A stretch of 64,000 nucleotides of DNA. It comes from Streptomyces echinoruber (GTDB lineage: Bacteria; Actinomycetota; Actinomycetes; Streptomycetales; Streptomycetaceae). The notes beneath the pieces were generated by a model, which was not told the origin of the DNA, searched no databases, and saw only the letters and a program-made list of their open reading frames with translations. The translations under genes and the position numbers were made by a program. Below, one piece after another: positions 57,133 to 64,000 of the stretch; position 1 is the first letter of the stretch; each line of letters starts with the position of its first letter. The stretch covers positions 339,228 through 403,227 of the forward strand of contig NZ_BMWH01000004.1 in NCBI RefSeq assembly GCF_014651135.1, in the 5' to 3' direction.

Positions 57133-57882
57133 ATGCCCATCGAGACGCTGCAGATTCCCACCGCGGACGGCCTGGCCGACGCCTTCGCCGCCTTACCCGA
57201 CCGTGGCGAGCGGCACCCGGGAGTGCTGCTGTACACGGACGCCTTCGGCGTGCGGCCCGTGCTGGAGGAGATGGCCCGCGAACTGGCCGGGCACGGGTAC
57301 TACGTGCTCGTCCCCAACCTCTACTACCGGCACGGCCCGGCACCGGTGACGGAACTTCCCCGGCACATCGGAGAAGAGATCCGGCCCGCGGTCATCGCCC
57401 GGCTGATGCCCTTGATCGAGGCGCACACCACCGAACGCGTCCTGCGCGACGCCGACGCCTACCTCAGGTTCCTCACCACCCGGCCCGCGGTCGGCCCCGG
57501 GCCGGTCGGCGTGATCGGCTACTGCATAGGCGCCGCCTTGGCGATGCGCACCGCAGCGGCCCATCCCGACCAGGTGGCCGCCGTCGCCGGATTCCACCCC
57601 GGCTTCCTGGTGACCGACGCACCCGACAGCCCGCACCGCCACATCCCCAAGCTCACCGCCGAAGTCCACCTCGGCCTCGCCGAGAACGACATGACGCCCG
57701 AGGCCATCAGCGAACTCAACCGGGCCCTGGACGCCGCAGGTGTCGACTACACCACCGAGATCTACCCCGAGACCATCCACGGCTTCACCATGTCCGACAC
57801 CGACGCCTTCGCCCCTTCGGCACTCCAGCACCACTGGGACCGGCTACTCCCCCTCCTCGACCGCACCCTGGCCAACGGCTGA
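57133..57882 (+). CDS. Dienelactone hydrolase family protein
   Basis: A 249-residue alpha/beta hydrolase, ATG 57133 after AGGAGG. Catalytic triad: Cys in GYCIGA (C131, the thiol nucleophile typical of dienelactone hydrolases), Asp in LAENDMTP (D186) and His in IHGF (H216). It hydrolyses cyclic dienelactones or other esters in aromatic degradation or detoxification. No pathway neighbours here. Confidence 0.92.
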   Translation: MPIETLQIPTADGLADAFAALPDRGERHPGVLLYTDAFGVRPVLEEMARELAGHGYYVLVPNLYYRHGPAPVTELPRHIGEEIRPAVIARLMPLIEAHTTERVLRDADAYLRFLTTRPAVGPGPVGVIGYCIGAALAMRTAAAHPDQVAAVAGFHPGFLVTDAPDSPHRHIPKLTAEVHLGLAENDMTPEAISELNRALDAAGVDYTTEIYPETIHGFTMSDTDAFAPSALQHHWDRLLPLLDRTLANG

Positions 57883-57888
57883 GGCTCC

Positions 57889-57905
57889 GGCCCGGAAACC
57901 GGGCC
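57889..57905 (+). terminator. Terminator of the dienelactone hydrolase gene
   Basis: GGCCCGG-AAA-CCGGGCC begins 6 bp after the stop codon. Confidence 0.65.
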
Positions 57906-58085
57906 CGAAGTACACGGCTTCGAAGTCCTGGGGTCTGTCGTTTGGAGGGTCCGGCGTTCAGCGGGTCTGACGGACCGGACGGTCCGAAAGAAAGACCCTG
58001 CCACCACGCCGGCCCTGCCTTCACCGGCGCCGTACGCCCCGCCGGTGAAGGCGTTCCGGACCCCACGGAACGTGGCCGACGACGC

Positions 58086-58331
58086 TCACACGCCCTTCCT
58101 CCAGGTCCGAGTCGGCCGGCCGTGCTCGTCCCATGCGCAGTCCTCCAGGAGCGTCATCCCGTCCTCGGCGAACACCTTCCTCGCCGCGAGCACTCCGTTG
58201 GGATGCCATTCCTTGAACTCGCCCACGGGCAGCCCGTCCCGCAGCGTTCCCTCGGAACGGAGGGTGCCGTCCCTGTACTCCCTGTTGCACCGACGGATAC
58301 CGTTGACCGTCGCGGGTGTTCCAGGGACCAC
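58086..58331 (-). pseudogene. YwqK-type immunity gene, copy 1, 5'-truncated
   Basis: The last about 62 residues (DGTLRSEGTLRDGLPVGEFKEWHPNGVLAA ... WDEHGRPTRTWRKG) are almost identical to copy 3 (61998-62366), but the N-terminal half (GEPFTGE region) is replaced by an unrelated 19-residue start. The downstream DNA to about 57,998 is also duplicated from the copy-3 3' flank. YwqK-type proteins consist of MORN-like WxxNGxL repeats and neutralise YwqJ deaminase toxins. This copy has probably lost function. Confidence 0.8.
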
Positions 58332-58380
58332 CTGCCTGAGGACCGGGTCACGTGAGTCGTCCGCCGAACTTTATCGGCCC

Positions 58381-59082
58381 TCAGCGCCCGGGCAGTACCT
58401 CGTGTAGTTCTTTCAGCGCCCGCTCACCGGGCTGTGCCGCGGTGAGGCGACGGGCAGCCGCAACGGCCCAGGTGGCGTCATGGCGATGGGCAGCGCTGAT
58501 CAGCAGGGCCAGTTGCAGACCGAGGTCGAAGGATGGCTGCGCCTCCGCCGGCATCGTGATGCCGCTGTCCACTGCCGCCTTGATGGCCGGCAGGCATACG
58601 GAGACGAGATCCTGACGAAGCAGCGAGCTGATGTGCCGGTCGTACTGGATCCGATCCGCTGCGCTCAGCAATGCCCCGGCCGCCTGGGCACGCTGTGCGG
58701 CCGTCCCACGTTCCTCCACCATGTCGGCGCTGTCGCCCACGGCATCTGCGAGCACGCCGAAGGTGTCGTCCTCGCCGTGCAGCCGGTCGTACGACGCGCC
58801 GCGCCACGGCACGGACTCCGGTGAACGGGCGGCTTGCACCACCGTCTCGTAACCGGTCGGATCTCCCCAGCGGGTGAGGGCGACGCAGGCCAGGAAGCGG
58901 CCTGCCGGTTCCTCGTCCGCATCCCGGAGGACCTCCCGCAATCCCTCGGTGCGTTCCCGGTAGCCGCCGTCGAGACCGTCACTGATGACGTCGTCGGGAG
59001 AGGCGGGCACACCGTCGAAGTCCACGAAGAGCAGGTCGGCGACTCGTGCGCTGGGCTCCCAGGAACCCTTGCTGTCGGGCAA
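58381..59082 (-). CDS. Hypothetical helical-repeat protein in the immunity array
   Basis: A 233-residue protein, TTG 59082 after AGGAG. All-helical with HEAT-like pairs (GRFLACVALTRWGDPTGYETVVQAARS, LLSAADRIQYDRHISSLLRQDLV, LALLISAAHRHDATWAVAAARRL). I do not recognise a named immunity family. Its place between a YwqK copy and a SUKH-3 gene strongly suggests an immunity protein for a lost or distant toxin. Confidence 0.65.
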   Translation of the reverse strand: MPDSKGSWEPSARVADLLFVDFDGVPASPDDVISDGLDGGYRERTEGLREVLRDADEEPAGRFLACVALTRWGDPTGYETVVQAARSPESVPWRGASYDRLHGEDDTFGVLADAVGDSADMVEERGTAAQRAQAAGALLSAADRIQYDRHISSLLRQDLVSVCLPAIKAAVDSGITMPAEAQPSFDLGLQLALLISAAHRHDATWAVAAARRLTAAQPGERALKELHEVLPGR

Positions 59083-59207
59083 TCGGCACTCCTGTGTCCG
59101 GGCCTGCGGGCGACGTTCGTACCGGCCGACACGGTGCCGCTTGCCGTTCCACTCCGGCCGAACATTTTCCCGCCGACTGGAACGGCGGGGCGGCGGCAGG
59201 AGTGTGT

Positions 59208-59684
59208 TCAGACGAAGTAGTCCTCCGCATCGGGCGCCAGTCCACCCCTGATGAAGCGATCGAAGGCGTCGAAGTCGTTCTCTCCCAAGAAGTAACCGCC
59301 TGTGTGATGCAGCAGGAAGAAGCGTCCTCGCTCGTCCACCAGGACGATCCCGTACTCGGAAGCCTCGTATCCGACGGGGAACAGTTCGACGCCGAGGCCG
59401 TTGCCCAGTTCCTTGATCGCCGCAGCGTCCCCGTCGTAACCAATGGTCGGTTTCATCACCCAGGCACAGCCAGGTGTATGGGGTTGGTTCAAGCGGAGCA
59501 TGCCGTATGAGTGCACGATCCGGACCGCCGCTTCCACAGGTACGAGGGAAGCGCCCTGACGCTCCGAATCCTTCACACGCACCCTGATGAGTTCCTCGGC
59601 CGCACGACCGATGTCACGCCCGGGAGACCAGCCGCTCCCTGCAAGCCAGTCGAGCACTTTCCGCGACGGCCACGCCGAAGTCAT
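59208..59684 (-). CDS. SUKH-3 family immunity protein
   Basis: 158 residues from ATG 59684 (GAGGGA upstream). Matches 61472-61936: W..GRDIG..AEELIRVRVKD, GYDGDAAAIKELG, LFPVGYEASEYGIVLVDERGRFFLLHHTGGYFLG, and ends PDAEDYFV. SUKH-3 proteins protect against nuclease and deaminase tips of polymorphic toxins. No matching toxin domain remains next to it. Confidence 0.88.
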   Translation of the reverse strand: MTSAWPSRKVLDWLAGSGWSPGRDIGRAAEELIRVRVKDSERQGASLVPVEAAVRIVHSYGMLRLNQPHTPGCAWVMKPTIGYDGDAAAIKELGNGLGVELFPVGYEASEYGIVLVDERGRFFLLHHTGGYFLGENDFDAFDRFIRGGLAPDAEDYFV

Positions 59685-59973
59685 GCGATGTCCCTCGCTC
59701 ACGGCGAACATCAGCAGGATGCCACACGAGGTGCCGAACAGCGGCAGCACGTGCTCACGAGCATGGTGGTGTGGTCGGCCGTACCCGTCCCCGCCCGCTG
59801 TCCCACCCGTGCCCCGCGTCCGTCTTCAGCGCCCCATACGCCGCCTCCGACCTGCTCGGACCACCGGTACTGCGGGACCGCCTCCGGGTCGATCACGCCC
59901 CCACCTCGGCAGATCCACCCTCGGTGCCACCGGCGAGAGCGTTCCGGACACCACGGGACGTGGCCGGCGACGC

Positions 59974-60345
59974 TCACGCGCCCTTCCGCCAGGTCCGAGT
60001 CGGCCGGCCGTGCTCGTCCCATGTGCGGTCCTCCAGAAGCGTCATCCCGTTCTCGGCGAACACCTGCTTCGCCGCGAGCACACCGTTGGGATGCCACCGC
60101 TTGAACTCGCCAGAAACAAGTCCCATCCGCATGACGCCTTCGGCGCGCAGGACGCCGTCCTCGTACCACTCACGGTATGGACCATCCGGGTAACCGTCCT
60201 TATACATGGCAAGACTCACCCGATGCCCGTTCAGATACTCCTCTGCCTCTCCTGTGAAAGGCTCATCGGCGTAGAGGAGCCGATGATCGTAGTCGATGTC
60301 CACTTCGGGATCGCCAACGTTGATGCGCCTCATACTCGTCACCAT
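59974..60345 (-). CDS. YwqK-type immunity protein, copy 2
   Basis: 123 residues, full-length; ATG 60345, or GTG 60342, which overlaps the stop of the upstream toxin relic (GTGA). MORN-like repeats: DGYPDGPYREWYEDGVLRAEG and SGEFKRWHPNGVLAAKQVF, ending WDEHGRPTRTWRKGA. It retains the same head-to-tail overlap with toxin sequence as copy 3, showing it was once a cognate pair. Confidence 0.88.
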   Translation of the reverse strand: MVTSMRRINVGDPEVDIDYDHRLLYADEPFTGEAEEYLNGHRVSLAMYKDGYPDGPYREWYEDGVLRAEGVMRMGLVSGEFKRWHPNGVLAAKQVFAENGMTLLEDRTWDEHGRPTRTWRKGA

Positions 60346-60536
60346 GGCAGTGGTTCATGGCTGACTGAGGGCCCCGTCCCGTGCTCGTGGGCGGAGCCGC
60401 CGAGGATACGGTCGCCGGTGTGGACGGCCGGGGTGTCGCCGCCGGCGTGGACGGTGGACACGTCGTCGCCCGCCCGGCCGGTGTCGCCGAGATCGCGGCC
60501 GAGGCTGTTCCCCAGGCGGGGGTGCTGTCCGGCCTG
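60339..60536 (-). pseudogene. Relic of a toxin linker fused to YwqK copy 2
   Basis: Encodes QAGQHPRLGNSLGRDLGD..GRAGDD, then VHAGGDTPAVHTGDRILGGSAHEHGTGPSVSHEP and stops. It is clearly homologous to the linker of the toxin at 62366-64000 (QAGQHLRLGDSLGHDLG ... VHAGGDTPPVHTGDHLPGGSAHEHGAGPS). It has no start codon, most of the internal repeats and the whole toxin domain are missing. Confidence 0.85.
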
Positions 60537-60600
60537 CCGTCGAAGTCCGTACCGAGCAGGAGGCAGAAGCGGCTCACGGCAGACTCACGCTCGAAAGCCG

Positions 60601-61434
60601 TTATGCCGTACGTCTGAGCCTCCTGCTCACATGCTCGATGAAACGGGCTGCCTCGATCTCGGTGATCTCCACGTGATCGACCTCGTTGTGCCCGAGTTCG
60701 CAGCGGCACAGGTACTCGGTCGGCTCCCAGCGAAGGTTGCGGGTGAACGCCTCGTCGTACGTCGTCGCCTCCCGCCCGACCCGGCGGCGCCGCACGATTC
60801 CGCGCGGACTGCTGCGAGGGTGTCCTTCATCGATCTTGGCGTAGTAGGTGATCCTGCCCACCGCTCCCTGGTCCAGCGCGTCAAGGGTGAACGGGTCCGT
60901 CGTGAGGAACGGCTCGGCGCGGAGGTTCGACTCCAGAGTGCCGTGCGGGATCATCACGCCGTACAGGTCGATGAACTCCTCGACCGAGTAACCGCCGCCC
61001 CGCTCGTACATCAGGAGCAGCGGCTCGTACGGATCAGGCAGGTCCGGCAGGTGCAGCAGGTCCGGCGCGTCACGCAGGCCGGGCGGACCGGGTCGCTTGT
61101 CGGCCGCCTGCCGAAGGACGGCCCAGCGCACGGCGCCCCGGCAGGTCCGGGCGGTGGACGGCGTGGGCACCTTGCCCGCCAGGAACCGCTCCAGCTCGTC
61201 CTCCACCCGGGCGTCGGCCCGGAGACCAAGGGCGAGGAACTCCGTGACATCGAAGAACGGCCATTCCGGCTCCGCGCCGAGTTCCCGCGCCCACAGCGCG
61301 GCACGGCGCAGGTACTCCCGCATCAGCAACGCGCGCGAACGAGTATGGGAGACGGCCACGTCCCAGTCGCCGTACCAGTCGACGGACACCAGGCGCTCCA
61401 GCAAGGCTGCGGGTGACTCCGTACCCGTGGTCAA
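60601..61434 (-). CDS. Hypothetical protein in the immunity array
   Basis: A 277-residue protein, TTG 61434 after AAGGA. Has YGDWDVAVSHTRSRALLMREYLRRAALWARELG, YEPLLLMYERGGGYSVEEFIDLYG, and a C-terminal YLCRCELGHNEVDHVEITEIEAARFIEHVSRRL. It appears soluble. I do not recognise the family; the context suggests another immunity protein. Confidence 0.65.
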   Translation of the reverse strand: MTTGTESPAALLERLVSVDWYGDWDVAVSHTRSRALLMREYLRRAALWARELGAEPEWPFFDVTEFLALGLRADARVEDELERFLAGKVPTPSTARTCRGAVRWAVLRQAADKRPGPPGLRDAPDLLHLPDLPDPYEPLLLMYERGGGYSVEEFIDLYGVMIPHGTLESNLRAEPFLTTDPFTLDALDQGAVGRITYYAKIDEGHPRSSPRGIVRRRRVGREATTYDEAFTRNLRWEPTEYLCRCELGHNEVDHVEITEIEAARFIEHVSRRLRRTA

Positions 61435-61471
61435 CGCTCAGTCCTTCGTCCTCATGGCATGCGCCGGCCGC

Positions 61472-61936
61472 CTACCGCACAAAGAAGTCTTCGGCGTCAG
61501 GTGTGTCCACGTTGTTGATGAACCCCGTGAACATCTCATGGGCACCTGAACCGCAGTAGTACGCCCCGGTGTGGTGGAGATAGAAGAACCTCTCCTCTTC
61601 GTCCACCAGGAGCAGAGACAAGTCCGGCGTCTCGTACCCCACGGGGAACAGCCGCTGCCCCAGGTTCGCGGCGAGTTCGGCGATGTCCGCGGCATCTCCT
61701 TCGTACCCGGCCCTCGGGTCCATGACCAAGGCTCTTTCACCCGACTTCGGGTGCGGGATCCGCAGGAGCCCGTAGCAGCGGATCAGGTCACCGGCCTTCG
61801 GGAAGACCGTGAGTGGACACCCTTGACGCTCGGCGTCCCGGAGTCTCCACCTGATCAACTCATCGGCTTGCTCACCGATGTCCCGCTCGGGAAACCAACC
61901 GGATTCCGCGAGCCACCGCGCCGGCCCTGCCTTCAC
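61472..61936 (-). CDS. SUKH-3 family immunity protein
   Basis: 154 residues from GTG 61936 (weak ribosome site; longer in-frame start at 61978). Features: ESGWFPERDIGEQADELIRWRLRDAERQGCPLTVFP, GYEGDAADIAELA, RLFPVGYETPDLSLLLVDEEERFFYLHHTGAYYCG and PDAEDFFV. It lies downstream of YwqK copy 3. Paralogue of 59208-59684, but the two differ enough to have different specificities. Confidence 0.88.
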   Translation of the reverse strand: MKAGPARWLAESGWFPERDIGEQADELIRWRLRDAERQGCPLTVFPKAGDLIRCYGLLRIPHPKSGERALVMDPRAGYEGDAADIAELAANLGQRLFPVGYETPDLSLLLVDEEERFFYLHHTGAYYCGSGAHEMFTGFINNVDTPDAEDFFVR

Positions 61937-61997
61937 CGGGGTCGTACGCGCCGCTGGTGAAGGCGTTCCGGACCCCACGGAACGTGCCCGGCGACGC

Positions 61998-62366
61998 TCA
62001 CGCGCCCTTCCGCCAGGTCCGAGTCGGCTGACCGTGCTCGTCCCATTTGTAGTCCTCCAGGAGCGTCATCCCGTTCTCGGCGAACACCTGCTTCGCCGCG
62101 AGCACACCGTTGGGGTGCCATTCCTTGAACTCGCCCACGGGCAGCCCGTCCCGCAGTGTTCCCTCGGAACGGAGAGTGCCGTCCTTGTACCACTCACGGG
62201 AGGGCCCGTTCTTGTAGCCGTCGATGTAGGTGTCGAGGCTGACAAGGCTCTCGCCGAGGTGCTCGGTCACCTCGCCGGTGAACGGCTCGCCGCGGTAGTA
62301 CAGCCGCTCCGAGTCATCCATGTCCACTTCGGGATCGTCGATGTCAATGCGCTGCACGGCTGTCAT
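61998..62366 (-). CDS. YwqK-type immunity protein, copy 3 (cognate to the toxin)
   Basis: 122 residues from ATG 62366, which overlaps the toxin stop as TGATG, giving translational coupling; an ATG at 62378 inside the toxin gene is a longer alternative. MORN-like repeats (GEPFTGEV, NGPSREWYKDGTLRSEG, VGEFKEWHPNGVLAAKQVF). In B. subtilis YwqK neutralises the YwqJ deaminase toxin; the same pairing is expected here. Confidence 0.9.
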   Translation of the reverse strand: MTAVQRIDIDDPEVDMDDSERLYYRGEPFTGEVTEHLGESLVSLDTYIDGYKNGPSREWYKDGTLRSEGTLRDGLPVGEFKEWHPNGVLAAKQVFAENGMTLLEDYKWDEHGQPTRTWRKGA

Positions 62367-64000
62367 CAGGGAATCCAATTCTCGTCACTCGGCGGGTAGC
62401 CGGTGTAGCGACCGTGGGTGCTCGGAACGCCTTCGAGCATATGGTTGCAGTTCGCGCAGAAGGGTGCCGGACGTCCCGGCAAGCCGGTCTCCTTGTGCTT
62501 CATGAACGGGAACTCAACCGATGCCCGCAGCTCGGAGAGCGCCTCCGGGCCGTCCGGCAAGCCGCGCTTGGTCCGTTCCCAGAGCAACTGGTTCGCGGCC
62601 TTGACCTCCGCGTGGCCGAGAGGGTGGTCCTTGTGCGGCGGCGGATCACCGATGCTCGCATACCGCTCTGCGAGCGTCGGATGGAGCTGATCCTCCGGAA
62701 TGATGTTGTTCGCCCTTCCGTTGATTCCCTCGAAGATCTGGCCGGTCCGCAGGTCGATGACGGCACCCACGCATTCACCGGCCTCCTTGCGGGAGAAGGT
62801 CTGAGCCTCCTTGGCCTGCCTGTAGGCGGCACCCCGCTCCCGGGACAGGTCGTCCAACCAGTCACCGACGGGACGGTTGTCGACGTGCGTGATCAGCCCG
62901 GTTTCCGAGTCGACGGTGACACGGTGCTCCGGCAGGGTGCCGAAGTTCTTGTCACCAGGACCGGGAGGCGGCAACGGAGTGTCGTCCTCGACCCGGATCT
63001 CTTCGGGAGTGTCCCCGGTGTGCGGAGTCTCGGGGTGATGCTCTCCATGGCCGGCCGATACACCGTCGTGGCCGTGACCGCCGGTGCCCGGATCGTGGTG
63101 GGCACCGTCCCCGCCATGGTCGTGCGGAGGCGTCGGCCCGTCGTCCGGAGGGGTCGGGCCGTCATGCGGAGGAGGCGGCCCGTCGTGCGGTGCTGCAGAG
63201 GGGTGCGAGCCCGTCGGCGGTTCGTGGCTGGCGGAGGGGCCCGCGCCGTGCTCGTGGGCGGACCCGCCGGGGAGGTGGTCGCCTGCGGTGCCGCCGGGGA
63301 GGTGGTCGCCGGTGTGGACGGGCGGGGTGTCGCCGCCCGCGTGGACGGTGGGCATGTCGCTGCCGCCCGCGTGCACGGTGGGGGTGTCGGGGCCGCCGGC
63401 GTGGACGGTGGGGGCGGTGGCCGCGTCGTCGCCGATGCGGCCCACGTCGCCGGTGGCGCCGAGGTCGTGGCCGAGGCTGTCGCCCAGGCGCAGGTGCTGT
63501 CCGGCCTGCTCGGCGGCGTGCGCACCGACGCCGGCCATTGCCGGCTGCTGGGCCGGGGTGGGGGTGTGCGGCGTGTCCGCGCCCGCGGCCGGGGTGCCGG
63601 TCTCGGGCCGGTCGACGAGGTCGGTGGGCGCCTCGTCGGCGTGCTGCACGACGCTGCCGTGTTCGTCGAGGAGGTTGCCCCGGCTGTCCAGGTAGCGGGC
63701 CGGGGCGCCCGGCTCGGTGGGCAGCTTGGTGGTGTGCTCGGGGAAGGCCGGGGTGTCGTGCGGCAGGCGCACGGTGCCGTCCGGCAGCCGCGCCGCCCCG
63801 GCCGGCAGTGCGGCGCCCTCGGGCAGGTGGACGGTGCCGTCGGGCAGTTTGATCGAGCCCTCGGGCAGGGTGAGGGCGTTCTCCGGCAGCTGGGGGATCT
63901 CGATCCGGCCGGCGCCGCGGATGGCCTTGGCGAGGTCGCCGAGTTTGGACAGGCCCGCCCCGGCGGCCTTGCCGACATACGTCATCGGGTCGATGATCCG
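62366..64000 (-). CDS. Polymorphic toxin with C-terminal YwqJ-like deaminase domain (5' end outside window)
   Basis: The frame is open to the window edge (544 codons visible). In order: MTYVGKAAGAGLSKLGDLA (typical of large exported Streptomyces toxins), a LPDGT/LPEGA repeat stretch, a Pro/His/Gly-rich linker with VHAGG repeats, then the toxin tip (last about 140 residues): CVGAVIDLRTGQIFEGINGR, GHAEVKAANQLLWER (HAE zinc/catalytic motif) and FCANCNHML (CxxC). This is the YwqJ-like nucleic-acid deaminase pattern (PF14431). It should deaminate bases in target cells after delivery, possibly through the type VII system. Its YwqK immunity gene follows directly. Confidence 0.88.
   Translation of the reverse strand, partial: RIIDPMTYVGKAAGAGLSKLGDLAKAIRGAGRIEIPQLPENALTLPEGSIKLPDGTVHLPEGAALPAGAARLPDGTVRLPHDTPAFPEHTTKLPTEPGAPARYLDSRGNLLDEHGSVVQHADEAPTDLVDRPETGTPAAGADTPHTPTPAQQPAMAGVGAHAAEQAGQHLRLGDSLGHDLGATGDVGRIGDDAATAPTVHAGGPDTPTVHAGGSDMPTVHAGGDTPPVHTGDHLPGGTAGDHLPGGSAHEHGAGPSASHEPPTGSHPSAAPHDGPPPPHDGPTPPDDGPTPPHDHGGDGAHHDPGTGGHGHDGVSAGHGEHHPETPHTGDTPEEIRVEDDTPLPPPGPGDKNFGTLPEHRVTVDSETGLITHVDNRPVGDWLDDLSRERGAAYRQAKEAQTFSRKEAGECVGAVIDLRTGQIFEGINGRANNIIPEDQLHPTLAERYASIGDPPPHKDHPLGHAEVKAANQLLWERTKRGLPDGPEALSELRASVEFPFMKHKETGLPGRPAPFCANCNHMLEGVPSTHGRYTGYPPSDENWIP

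Overview
The window is a high-GC actinobacterial chromosome segment, almost certainly Streptomyces. The basis is codon use, GTG/TTG starts, DUF397/DUF5753 regulators, and a gene run (GH20 hexosaminidase, DUF3039, YqgE, murA, hupA, malic enzyme, HelD-like helicase, anti-sigma/ECF sigma pair, CGNR protein, nnaR, narK) that matches my memory of the S. coelicolor SCO2943-SCO2959 neighbourhood. No database search was possible.

Positions 1 to about 27,470 are the right part of an integrated siphovirus-like prophage; its left end lies outside the window. Read leftward: serine integrase (25.8-27.4 kb), an immunity switch of divergent XRE-type genes with TTGGAA-type repeats (24.2-25.1 kb), about 25 small overlapping accessory genes (10.8-24.2 kb) including a hyaluronan-synthase-like glycosyltransferase and a mini-lipoprotein, an HNH endonuclease, and the HK97 head module (small and large terminase, portal, protease, capsid, decoration-like protein, connector, two related tail-tube proteins, gp10-like protein). 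A PH-SHOCT gene lies on the opposite strand as a likely moron. Next to the integrase, the prophage right end cuts an MFS transporter gene after about 52 codons; this marks the bacterial attachment site.

Positions 27.6-57.9 kb are mostly host chromosome: a 22-bp minisatellite, tRNA-Cys(GCA), an MDR oxidoreductase, a SUKH-4 gene whose 3' end runs over a decayed copy of the tRNA-Cys 3' end, a three-gene xanthine-dehydrogenase-type molybdoenzyme operon whose iron-sulfur subunit carries a huge disordered extension, a GH20 hexosaminidase, the conserved murA-to-narK block, an RsbW-like ATPase divergent from an XRE/DUF397 pair, a decayed second XRE/DUF397 pair, a DUF3291 protein and a dienelactone hydrolase. 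Intergenic DNA is unusually rich in tandem repeats. In four genes (yqgE, the anti-sigma factor, the CGNR gene and murA) the duplication includes the stop codon.

Positions 58.0-64.0 kb are the 3' part of a polymorphic-toxin locus read leftward: a large toxin (N-terminus outside the window) ending in a YwqJ-type deaminase domain, its YwqK-type immunity gene, then an array of further immunity-like genes. The array holds two SUKH-3 genes, two more YwqK copies (one 5'-truncated), two unrecognised proteins, and a relic of an older toxin linker still fused to the second YwqK copy. It records repeated toxin-tip replacement with retention of old immunity genes.
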